Positions 6,861 to 12,140 of a stretch of DNA of 12,140 nucleotides are shown here, in pieces. The notes under the pieces were generated by a model that searched no databases, was not told where the DNA came from, and saw only the letters and a list, made by a program, of their open reading frames with translations. The DNA comes from Anaerolineales bacterium (lineage in GTDB: Bacteria; Chloroflexota; Anaerolineae; Anaerolineales; Villigracilaceae): assembly GCA_025966435.1 (NCBI GenBank), contig JAICRQ010000051.1:1-12140 (forward strand), written 5' to 3'. The stretch's first letter is position 1; each line of letters starts with the position of its first letter. A program made the translations under genes and the position numbers.

Positions 6861-9392
6861 CTATACCAACTGCGGCTGCGCCTCTGGTACCTTTTCGTCG
6901 CCGTTGAGCGCAGCGCCTGCCTTTTTCAAATCCTCCGCTGCAATGCGCGCTACAGACGCCACGCTATCGCCCGGTTGCGGCTTGATCAGATGGACTCCGC
7001 GTGTGGAACGTCCTGCCTGTCTGACATCCCTGACCTTGATACGGATGGCAACACCGTTGGAGGTAATGATCGTCAAGTCATCCGCCTGCTGGATCACACG
7101 CGCGGCAACAATCTTGCCGATATCTTTCAATGCCTTCTGATCTATCGTCGAAATACCGTTCGTAGCACGTCCTTTGGGAGTATAGGCACTCAAAGGAGTC
7201 TGTTTTCCGAAGCCAGTACTGGTAATGACAAGCAAGGAGCCATCTTTTTCCACAACGTCCATGCTGGTGACACAATCGCCGTTCAGAAGGCGGATCGCCT
7301 GCACACCGGCTGCCTGCCGCCCCATCGACCGGATTTTGTTTTCGCTGAAGCGTAGCGCCTGTCCCTGTTCGGTGACAAAGATCACCTCGTCGTTCCCGCT
7401 AGTTAGGCGCGCCCAGCCCAGCTTGTCGCCATCGTCCAGAGTCATGGCAATCAAACCGGAAGGCCGGACCGCCGCGAATTCCTCCATGACGACCCGTTTC
7501 ACTTTACCGCGGATCGTCGAAAGCACACAGAACCCATGCGCAGAGAAATCGGAAACTGCTATAGCGGCCGTAATGCGCTCATTGGGTCCTAGTGAAAGCA
7601 CATTCACAAGGGGAATGCCCTTGGCGGCGCGATCGGCATCGGGAATCTGGTAGACCTTCTCCGAGTAGACCTTACCCCAATCCGAGAAGAACAGCATCGT
7701 GTCCAGGCTGCGCGCCGGGATGAGCGCGACCACCGTGTCTTCCTCTTTGGTAGTATGCCCCATCACCCCGCGCCCACCGCGGCTCTGCGAACGAAACGCC
7801 GAAGCCGCGACGCGCTTTACGTAGCCGCGTTCCGTAAGGCTGATGAGCACCGCTTCGTCCTGCACCAAGTCTGCTTCACTGAGAGTCTCCGTGGCTTCGG
7901 CGGCGATGCGGGTGCGGCGGTCGTCGCCATATTTCTCGGCAAGATCGCGCATATCGTCCTGGATGAGCGCCAGGATCTTTTTCGGACTCGCAAGCAAATC
8001 CTCCAGCCGTGCAATCTGCTCGGTGACCTGTTTATGCTCTTCCTCGATCTTCCAGCGCTCGAGCGCCGCCAGCCGGCGCAGCTGCATATCCAGGATTGCC
8101 TGCGCCTGGAGTTCGCTCAATTTGAAACGCCTGACCAGGTTTTCCTTGGCAATGTCGGCATCCTGTGACTCGCGGATGGTTTCAATGACCGCGTCCAGGT
8201 TTGCCAGCGCGATCAGGTAGCCATCGAGAATATGCTGGCGGGCGCGGGCTTTCCTCAGCTCAAAATCCGTGCGGCGGACGATGACCGTCTGCCGGTGTTC
8301 GATGAAGATCTGCAAAGCTCGTTTAAGTGGGAGCGTGCGCGGCTCGCCATCCACCAGTGCCAGGAGCTGCACACCAAAGGTGGACTGCAGGGCCGTGTAT
8401 TTATACAGTTGGTTGAGTACCTTCTTGGGCTGCGCGCCGCGTTTGAGCTCGATCACGATACTCATACCGCGCTGGTCGGATTCATCGCGCAAGTCTGAGA
8501 TCTGGTCTATCCTGTCTTCCCGGACCAGTTCGGCGATCCGCTCGATCAAGGTTGATTTATTGACCTGAAACGGGATTTCCGTGATGATGATCTCGTGCCT
8601 GCCGCTTTTCCCCTCTTCGATGTGAGCGACGCCGCGCACGACCAGGCGTCCCCTGCCCGTCCCATAGGCCGACTCGATCCCCTCGCGCCCGACAATGATG
8701 CCGCCGGTTGGGAAATCCGGACCCGGGATGCGCTTCATCAGCTCATCCAGCGGGATGTCGTCCATCGTCTCGTAGTTGTCGATCAGATAGATGATCGCGT
8801 CCGTCAATTCGCGCAGGTTGTGCGGCGGGATATTGGTCGCCATACCGACCGCGATACCGGCGGTGCCATTGAGCAGCATGTTCGGCACACGCGCAGGCAG
8901 TACGAGCGGTTCTTCCAGGGAGTCGTCGAAGTTGGGACCGAAATCCACCGTATCCTTGTCGATATCGGCAAGCAGCTCTTCGGCTAATCGGTGCAGGCGG
9001 GCTTCCGTGTAACGCATGGCAGCCGGCGCGTCGCCGTCTACCGAACCAAAGTTACCCTGCCCATCCACGAGCATGTAACGCATGGAAAAATCCTGCGCCA
9101 TGCGAGCCATGGTCTCGTAGACCGCTGAGTCGCCGTGAGGGTGGAACTTACCCAGCACTTCACCGACGATACGAGCGGATTTTTTGTACGCGGAATTCGA
9201 ACGGATACCCAACTCGTGCATTGCATAGAGAATGCGGCGATGGACAGGCTTTAGCCCGTCGCGAGCATCCGGCAGAGCGCGTGCCACGATCACGCTCATG
9301 GCGTAATCCAGATAAGCTTCGCGCATCTGGGAGTCGATATCTACTTGTTGGACGTTTCCGTTTTGACCGTTTAAGGGGGTTTCTTCTGCCAT
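6861..9392 (-). CDS. gyrA: DNA gyrase subunit A
   Basis: Catalytic subunit of the A2B2 enzyme that introduces negative supercoils. The product is 843 residues. The winged-helix/tower breakage-reunion part covers about 20-505, with [11 protein letters not shown] around 85-94 and active-site Tyr128 in RYTEAR. A six-bladed C-terminal DNA-wrapping domain covers about 509-820. The GyrA-box heptad appears as QSRGGRG (536-542), against QRRGGKG in E. coli. Its presence argues for gyrase A over topoisomerase IV ParC. The quinolone-determining positions are Ser89 and Glu93 (E. coli 83 and 87), a wild-type-like pair seen in many Gram-positives. Start choice: an in-frame ATG at 9431 would add 13 residues unlike the family. 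[10 protein letters not shown] at 9392 is preferred, with only a weak AGAG upstream. No gyrB is adjacent. A possible extended -10 (TGG-TAAAAT, 9510-9518, minus strand) lacks a -35. Confidence 0.96.
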   Translation of the reverse strand: MAEETPLNGQNGNVQQVDIDSQMREAYLDYAMSVIVARALPDARDGLKPVHRRILYAMHELGIRSNSAYKKSARIVGEVLGKFHPHGDSAVYETMARMAQDFSMRYMLVDGQGNFGSVDGDAPAAMRYTEARLHRLAEELLADIDKDTVDFGPNFDDSLEEPLVLPARVPNMLLNGTAGIAVGMATNIPPHNLRELTDAIIYLIDNYETMDDIPLDELMKRIPGPDFPTGGIIVGREGIESAYGTGRGRLVVRGVAHIEEGKSGRHEIIITEIPFQVNKSTLIERIAELVREDRIDQISDLRDESDQRGMSIVIELKRGAQPKKVLNQLYKYTALQSTFGVQLLALVDGEPRTLPLKRALQIFIEHRQTVIVRRTDFELRKARARQHILDGYLIALANLDAVIETIRESQDADIAKENLVRRFKLSELQAQAILDMQLRRLAALERWKIEEEHKQVTEQIARLEDLLASPKKILALIQDDMRDLAEKYGDDRRTRIAAEATETLSEADLVQDEAVLISLTERGYVKRVAASAFRSQSRGGRGVMGHTTKEEDTVVALIPARSLDTMLFFSDWGKVYSEKVYQIPDADRAAKGIPLVNVLSLGPNERITAAIAVSDFSAHGFCVLSTIRGKVKRVVMEEFAAVRPSGLIAMTLDDGDKLGWARLTSGNDEVIFVTEQGQALRFSENKIRSMGRQAAGVQAIRLLNGDCVTSMDVVEKDGSLLVITSTGFGKQTPLSAYTPKGRATNGISTIDQKALKDIGKIVAARVIQQADDLTIITSNGVAIRIKVRDVRQAGRSTRGVHLIKPQPGDSVASVARIAAEDLKKAGAALNGDEKVPEAQPQLV

Positions 9393-9579
9393 AATTTTCT
9401 CTAGAGTAGGGTATCGGCATAAAAAAGACACGAAGGACGAGTTTCTGTGACTCCGCGTCTTAACTAATGAAGGACATGCCTGATTTACCTATGAATATTT
9501 ACAGGCCCAATTTTACCATTCTTTGCCTACAGCATCTTTCCCAGTTAAATTTTGGGCTGTTACAGCCGTAACGGAGAGC

Positions 9580-9759
9580 CTAATGGAGCTTTTGGCTTTT
9601 GCCTACATAAAGCTCTAATAGAGATCGGTACTCTTTTCTGGTGATCTGCCTGTCTTTCTCCAACCTTGCAAGGAGTTGATCAAATTCCGACGGACTTTTC
9701 CCCAACTGGTCCTTCTCAATCTTGGCTTCCAGTTCTTTATAGATAGTAGAGTGCTGCAT
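9580..9759 (-). CDS. Small hypothetical protein, SHOCT-like helical
   Basis: An open frame of 59 codons on the minus strand starts at ATG 9757-9759 and ends at TAG 9580-9582. AGGG lies seven nt before the ATG, a plausible Shine-Dalgarno, and an in-frame TGA upstream bounds it. The protein is highly charged and probably helical. Its middle (EFDQLLARLEKDRQITRKEY, about 25-44) resembles the short SHOCT motif, a leucine-rich helix followed by I-T-x-x-E-[FY]. That likeness is from memory and uncertain. No signal peptide or membrane segment is visible. It lies 187 nt upstream of gyrA on the same strand; I see no strong terminator between them, so partial read-through into gyrA is possible. Function unknown. 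Confidence 0.6.
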   Translation of the reverse strand: MQHSTIYKELEAKIEKDQLGKSPSEFDQLLARLEKDRQITRKEYRSLLELYVGKSQKLH

Positions 9760-9904
9760 GGTGTTACCCTGATTTCTTTGGTGTCATGATTACATTGTAG
9801 TAGAGGCTAGGATGCAAATCAGACTGCACAGCACTGGTCTTAAAGTGCCCAGTTGTCCATCATAGCATCTGGAACAAACCTTCTATTTCTCCTTCTAGCT
9901 ATAT

Positions 9905-9939
9905 GCTTAAAGCAAAAGTCCCGCCTTCGGGCGGGACTT
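9905..9939 (-). terminator. GC-rich intrinsic terminator, leftward
   Basis: A perfect 10-bp stem (AAGTCCCGCC 9916-9925 with GGCGGGACTT 9930-9939) is closed by a four-base loop, CGAA on the minus strand. On the minus strand it is followed by TTGCTTT; on the plus strand no T run follows. It therefore acts on leftward transcription. Confidence 0.75.
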
Positions 9940-9973
9940 GGGATACTAAACACTCGATTGTAATGCCTGATTT
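9907..9973 (-). ncRNA. Candidate short RNA or attenuated leader
   Basis: A TATAAT with TG extension (minus strand) predicts a start near 9973, and the strong terminator at 9916-9939 would stop transcription some 65-70 nt later. No open frame of useful length lies between. It could be a free small RNA, or an attenuator for the small gene at 9759, which lies in the same direction beyond the terminator. Confidence 0.3.
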
Positions 9974-9979
9974 ACTCTT

Positions 9980-9988
9980 ATTATACCA
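9980..9988 (-). promoter_or_regulatory. Extended -10 promoter element, leftward
   Basis: The minus strand reads TGG-TATAAT, with a perfect -10 hexamer at 9985-9980. The best -35 at 18 bp (GTGCCC) matches only 3 of 6. It lies well past the tRNA terminator, so it would be an independent start. Confidence 0.45.
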
Positions 9989-10086
9989 CCCCACCCGCCC
10001 TCCGGGCACCCTCTCCAGATGCGCAGAGCAGCCTAGCAGAACATTCAGTGTAAGAGCGAATATGGGGAGGGAACGGGTAGGGCAAC

Positions 10087-10115
10087 AAAAAACTCGCCTT
10101 TCAGCGAGTCTTTTT
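10087..10115. terminator. Terminator downstream of tRNA-Leu
   Basis: ACTCGC (10092-10097) pairs with GCGAGT (10104-10109) around a 6-nt loop. On the minus strand TTTTTTGTT follows directly, 28 nt past the mature tRNA end. On the plus strand CTTTTT follows, so it could work in both directions. Confidence 0.8.
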
Positions 10116-10142
10116 GACGCTCTTTCAAGCAGTCTGTGGTGA

Positions 10143-10226
<84 letters not shown>

Positions 10227-10242
10227 TTTTTGTGCGGACTGA

Positions 10243-10270
10243 ATTTTATCTCAAAGACGTGTTTTGTCAA
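10243..10270 (-). promoter_or_regulatory. Promoter of tRNA-Leu
   Basis: On the minus strand a perfect TTGACA (10270-10265) and TAAAAT (10248-10243, 5 of 6) are separated by 16 bp. The expected start, near 10236, is about 10 nt before the mature tRNA 5' end. This is the best -35/-10 pair in the window. Confidence 0.85.
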
Positions 10271-10284
10271 CCTGATAGGAATCC

Positions 10285-10300
10285 GGGAACAGGGAACAGG
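10285..10300 (+). repeat. Intergenic heptamer repeat (GGGAACA x2)
   Basis: Two exact adjacent 7-mers GGGAACA plus a partial third (GG) lie in the gap between the tRNA promoter and the microprotein gene. The rest of 10301-10490 holds no gene or convincing promoter that I can identify. Confidence 0.6.
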
Positions 10301-10490
10301 ATGGGCTAATGATCAGGAACCTATGACTTTCAAGATTGCAATCAAAATCGCATGCGCAGTGTGGAACAAAATTCAAATTACTACGTCATGTGTATACCCT
10401 GCCAGACCGAAACGTTCATTGCAACAAAAATTCAGTACTGTTAGGGGATACAACTTAATCGATGAAATTGCGTTAATAGATATAGAGGAA

Positions 10491-10496
10491 AGGAGG
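10491..10496 (+). promoter_or_regulatory. Near-perfect Shine-Dalgarno of the microprotein gene
   Basis: AGGAGG ends five nt before the ATG at 10502. It is much stronger than the sites before rho, birA or gyrA, and it is the main support for translation of this short frame. Confidence 0.8.
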
Positions 10497-10501
10497 ATAA
10501 C

Positions 10502-10624
10502 ATGTTCATTATTGTTGCATCTGTCCTCTTGCTCGTGTTCGTCGCCCTCGCCGGCGCGGACTTACTCATCTCGAATATCAATTCGGATGAGCTGAGCAAC
10601 ATGGGTGTCGAGGAAAAGTCATGA
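10502..10624 (+). CDS. 40-residue single-pass membrane microprotein
   Basis: A short frame (ATG 10502-10504, TGA 10622-10624) placed ideally behind AGGAGG. Residues 2-19 are a continuous hydrophobic stretch (FIIVASVLLLVFVALAG), long enough for one membrane helix. A polar, mostly acidic tail of about 20 residues follows (NSDELSNMGVEEKS). A strong intrinsic terminator begins 22 nt after the stop, so the gene appears to be a complete transcription unit, although I could not identify its promoter. No family is recognised. It could be a regulatory subunit of a membrane complex, a stress microprotein or a type I toxin-like peptide. The acidic tail is unlike the basic tails common in such toxins, and no antisense RNA is evident. 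Confidence 0.7.
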   Translation: MFIIVASVLLLVFVALAGADLLISNINSDELSNMGVEEKS

Positions 10625-10645
10625 CCCTGGACGCCCAACGCCACT

Positions 10646-10693
10646 AGCCCGATGTCACGCCTTACCAGGCAAAACGACATCGGGCTTTTTATT
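10646..10693 (+). terminator. Intrinsic terminator after the microprotein gene
   Basis: AGCCCGATGTC (10646-10656) pairs with GACATCGGGCT (10676-10686), 11 bp. An inner GCCT-TACC-AGGC hairpin spans 10659-10670, and TTTTTATTT follows. It lies only 12 nt before the next -10 element. Confidence 0.9.
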
Positions 10694-10705
10694 TAAGGGC
10701 AAAGG

Positions 10706-10711
10706 TATAAT
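10706..10711 (+). promoter_or_regulatory. -10 element of the acyl-CoA dehydrogenase gene
   Basis: A perfect TATAAT predicts a start near 10718 and a leader of about 19 nt carrying GAGG (10728-10731), five nt before the ATG. No good -35 is visible, because the expected place falls on the terminator's right arm and T run. Confidence 0.55.
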
Positions 10712-10736
10712 CAGAGAAAATTTCACTGAGGCAATA

Positions 10737-11945
10737 ATGGATTTTTCTCTCTCCCAAGAACAGCAAATGACCCGAAACATGGTACGTGACTTCGCTCAAA
10801 AAGAGATCGCGCCAGTGATCAGGGAGTACGACCGCAAGCAGGAGCCGATTCCCTTCGCGCTCAAACGTATGGGTGAGCTGGGCATTCTCGGCCTGCCATT
10901 TCCCGTCCGCTATGGCGGTGCGGGAATGGATTACATCGCCTGGGGGCTTGCCTGTGAAGAGCTGGAAGCAGTAGATACCTCTCTGCGGGTGGCGATGTCT
11001 GTGCATACGGGTTTGTGTGCGATGACGGTTTTTCAATGGGGAACGGAAGAGCAAAAGCAGAAGTTTCTGATCCCATTGGCAAAAGGGGAAAAGATGGGCT
11101 GCGGCGTATTCACCGAGCCGGGGATGGGATCAGACGTGGCGGCAATGCATACTTCTGCAAGGCGAGATGGCGACTTCTACAGCCTGAACGGGGAGAAGAT
11201 GTGGATCTCGCTTGCTTCCAAAGCTGATTTCGCATTAGTCACCGTTAAGACAGATTCGTCTGCCCGAAAGGCTTCGGAAGGGCTATCCTCATTCATCGTT
11301 GACCTGCACAGCCCCGGCGTGACGCGTGGCGACATCCACGGTAAGCTGGGCGTGCGCGCCGGCGCGACGGGCTGGATTAACTTCCAAGATGTGCGCGTAC
11401 CCGTTGAGAACCGGATTGGTGAGGAAGGCGAGGGATTTAAGATCACGATGAGCGCCTTCGACCATGGACGCTACACCGTCGCCTCGGGCGCGACTGGTAT
11501 CGTCCGAGCGGCATTAGAAGCCAGTGTGAGCTATGCCAAGTCCCGTACGACGTTCGGCAAACCGATTGCCGAGCATCAACTGATTCAAGAGAAGATCGCC
11601 AAAATGGCGCAGGATTACGAGATTGCCCGCCTGCTCTATCTACAGTCCGGCTGGATGCAGAATATGGGGATGCGAAATACTTTGCAGACATCCTATGCCA
11701 AGAAATTTGCTACAGAGGCGTCCTTTAGCGCCGCGAACGAAGCGATTCAAATCCACGGGGCATATGGCTTCAGCGATGAGTTTGACGTGGAGCGCTATCT
11801 GCGCAACTCCAAAGGCGCGATGATCTATGAGGGCAGCTCCGAGATCCAGACCCTCATTCAGGCTGGCTATGCGCTGGGCGAACGGATAGATAAGCCGCTG
11901 CGTTGCGAATTACCGGCATATGATGAGGCATTCTGGCAGGAATAA
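10737..11945 (+). CDS. Acyl-CoA dehydrogenase family protein
   Basis: FAD flavoenzyme predicted to insert an alpha,beta double bond into an acyl-CoA and pass electrons to ETF. The product is 402 residues, near the family's usual 380-400. The N-terminal helical domain spans about 1-120. The middle beta domain contains FTEPGMGSD (125-133), which contacts FAD and substrate, and MWIS (155-158). The C-terminal helical domain spans about 235-385. RTTFGKPI (270-277), QIHGAYGF (338-345) and IYEGSSEIQ (363-371) are typical; Glu365 is the likely catalytic base. Upstream in-frame codons back to 10605 run through the microprotein gene and terminator. ATG 10737, with GAGG five nt before it, is therefore chosen. 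Chain-length specificity cannot be told; glutaryl- or branched-chain-type relatives are possible. The following etfB supports fatty or amino acid oxidation. Confidence 0.92.
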   Translation: MDFSLSQEQQMTRNMVRDFAQKEIAPVIREYDRKQEPIPFALKRMGELGILGLPFPVRYGGAGMDYIAWGLACEELEAVDTSLRVAMSVHTGLCAMTVFQWGTEEQKQKFLIPLAKGEKMGCGVFTEPGMGSDVAAMHTSARRDGDFYSLNGEKMWISLASKADFALVTVKTDSSARKASEGLSSFIVDLHSPGVTRGDIHGKLGVRAGATGWINFQDVRVPVENRIGEEGEGFKITMSAFDHGRYTVASGATGIVRAALEASVSYAKSRTTFGKPIAEHQLIQEKIAKMAQDYEIARLLYLQSGWMQNMGMRNTLQTSYAKKFATEASFSAANEAIQIHGAYGFSDEFDVERYLRNSKGAMIYEGSSEIQTLIQAGYALGERIDKPLRCELPAYDEAFWQE

Positions 11946-11953
11946 AGGCAATG

Positions 11954-11983
11954 AACCACTAAGGACACGAAGTAGCACAAAGG
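11954..11983 (+). repeat. Probable dispersed intergenic repeat fragment
   Basis: The sequence around CCACTAAGGACACGAAG followed by CACAAAGG resembles a common intergenic repeat type I have seen in many bacterial genomes. The core GACACGAAG recurs at 9427-9435 in the gyrA leader. Assignment rests on memory and one 9-bp match. Confidence 0.35.
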
Positions 11984-12117
11984 TTTTTAATTGTTTTCCT
12001 CAGTGCTCTTTGATAGAAATAATGATTAAGTGAGATTGTTTCGTTGCGAAAAGCCGTGAAGCATCCTCACAATGATGAACACCAATGGAAATGTAAATCC
12101 AATTTTGGAGGAGTCTC

Positions 12118-12140
12118 TTGAAAATCATCGCTTGTATCAA
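12118..12140 (+). CDS. etfB: Electron transfer flavoprotein beta subunit, 3' partial
   Basis: Only eight codons are visible. They begin with TTG, read as Met, and give MKIIACI plus a partial codon, the characteristic EtfB N-terminus (MKI-[IV]-V-CIKQ in the family). GGAGGAG at 12107-12113 lies four nt upstream and fixes the start. ETF takes electrons from acyl-CoA dehydrogenases and passes them to the quinone pool or a bifurcating partner. etfA would be expected next, beyond the window. The 172-nt gap from the dehydrogenase has no obvious terminator hairpin, so cotranscription is plausible. With so few residues the call depends on motif and context. Confidence 0.72.

Larger units (their letters stand above)
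9760..10142. other. Gene-free stretch between the small gene and tRNA-Leu
   Basis: Besides the two hairpins and the extended -10 listed separately, I see no coding sequence. Frames crossing it on either strand run through the terminators or the tRNA. Positions 9789-9905 and 9990-10086 show nothing recognisable beyond a small GCCC-TCC-GGGC palindrome near 9997-10007. Confidence 0.6.

Noticed and set aside
6858..8987. Several long plus-strand open frames opposite gyrA
   Set aside because: All overlap the strongly conserved GyrA coding sequence. They are rich in Arg, Ser and Cys, as expected for antisense frames, and lack ribosome-binding sites.
7930..9392. ParC (topoisomerase IV) in place of GyrA
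   Set aside because: The complete six-blade C-terminal domain with a GyrA-box heptad and the GyrA-like N-terminal sequence favour gyrase.
9393..9431. 13-residue N-terminal extension of GyrA
   Set aside because: The residues do not resemble GyrA starts, and no Shine-Dalgarno precedes the ATG at 9431.
9540..9560. Hairpin GGCTG-TTA-CAGCC as a terminator after the 59-residue gene
   Set aside because: Only a 5-bp stem with alternative pairings (GTTAC/GTAAC) and a poor T tract; too weak to call.
10230..10595. 121-codon plus-strand frame
   Set aside because: It overlaps the tRNA promoter and the microprotein in another frame and has no Shine-Dalgarno; the composition is not protein-like.
10605..10736. 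N-terminal extension of the acyl-CoA dehydrogenase
   Set aside because: It would begin inside the microprotein gene and translate through an intrinsic terminator and the TATAAT. Family alignment starts at MDFSLSQEQ (10737).
12010..12038. TTGATA as a -35 for etfB
   Set aside because: No acceptable -10 at 16-18 bp spacing, so no promoter is called.

Overview
The window reads as a chromosomal segment of an uncultured or little-studied Chloroflexota bacterium, most likely class Anaerolineae. This is an inference from the protein types (fused CydDC, a LysM/M23 peptidase directly behind rho, a short monofunctional BirA, and an acyl-CoA dehydrogenase followed by etfB), the middling GC content and the style of the intergenic repeats. 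It is mostly a housekeeping region. There is no phage, CRISPR, transposase or toxin module, and I found no clear new multi-gene system. The unusual material is small: short repeats inside coding linkers, a structured rho leader, a MITE-like element, two small protein genes and a possible short RNA.

Layout, left to right. Positions 2-2986 (+) hold the 3' part of a fused cydD-cydC gene, a thiol exporter needed for cytochrome bd assembly. A promoter at 3005-3033 then starts a roughly 200-nt leader and rho (3237-4514). A membrane-anchored LysM/M23 peptidoglycan hydrolase follows 30 nt later (4545-5603), ended by an intrinsic terminator (5609-5648). birA starts only 2 nt after the terminator's T tract (5651-6430) and is followed by a small single-pass membrane protein (6466-6705). 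Positions 6715-6820 carry an imperfect terminal-inverted-repeat element. A 12-bp hairpin at 6830-6857 separates this rightward block from gyrA.

gyrA (6861-9392, -) is read leftward. Upstream of it on the same strand are a 59-residue small gene (9580-9759), a promoter/terminator pair that could make a short RNA (about 9907-9973), and tRNA-Leu(CAG) (10143-10226) with its own near-consensus promoter and terminator.

The right end is rightward again: a 40-residue membrane microprotein (10502-10624) with a near-perfect Shine-Dalgarno and its own terminator (10646-10693), an acyl-CoA dehydrogenase (10737-11945), and the first codons of etfB (12118 onward). The last two belong together, because electron-transfer flavoprotein is the usual electron acceptor of acyl-CoA dehydrogenases.

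Three places in cydDC carry heptanucleotide tandem repeats or near-repeats, at or near domain linkers or an insertion point. One of them includes a perfect 16-bp inverted repeat. This pattern, together with the Rho-like signals in rho's own leader, is what most deserves follow-up.
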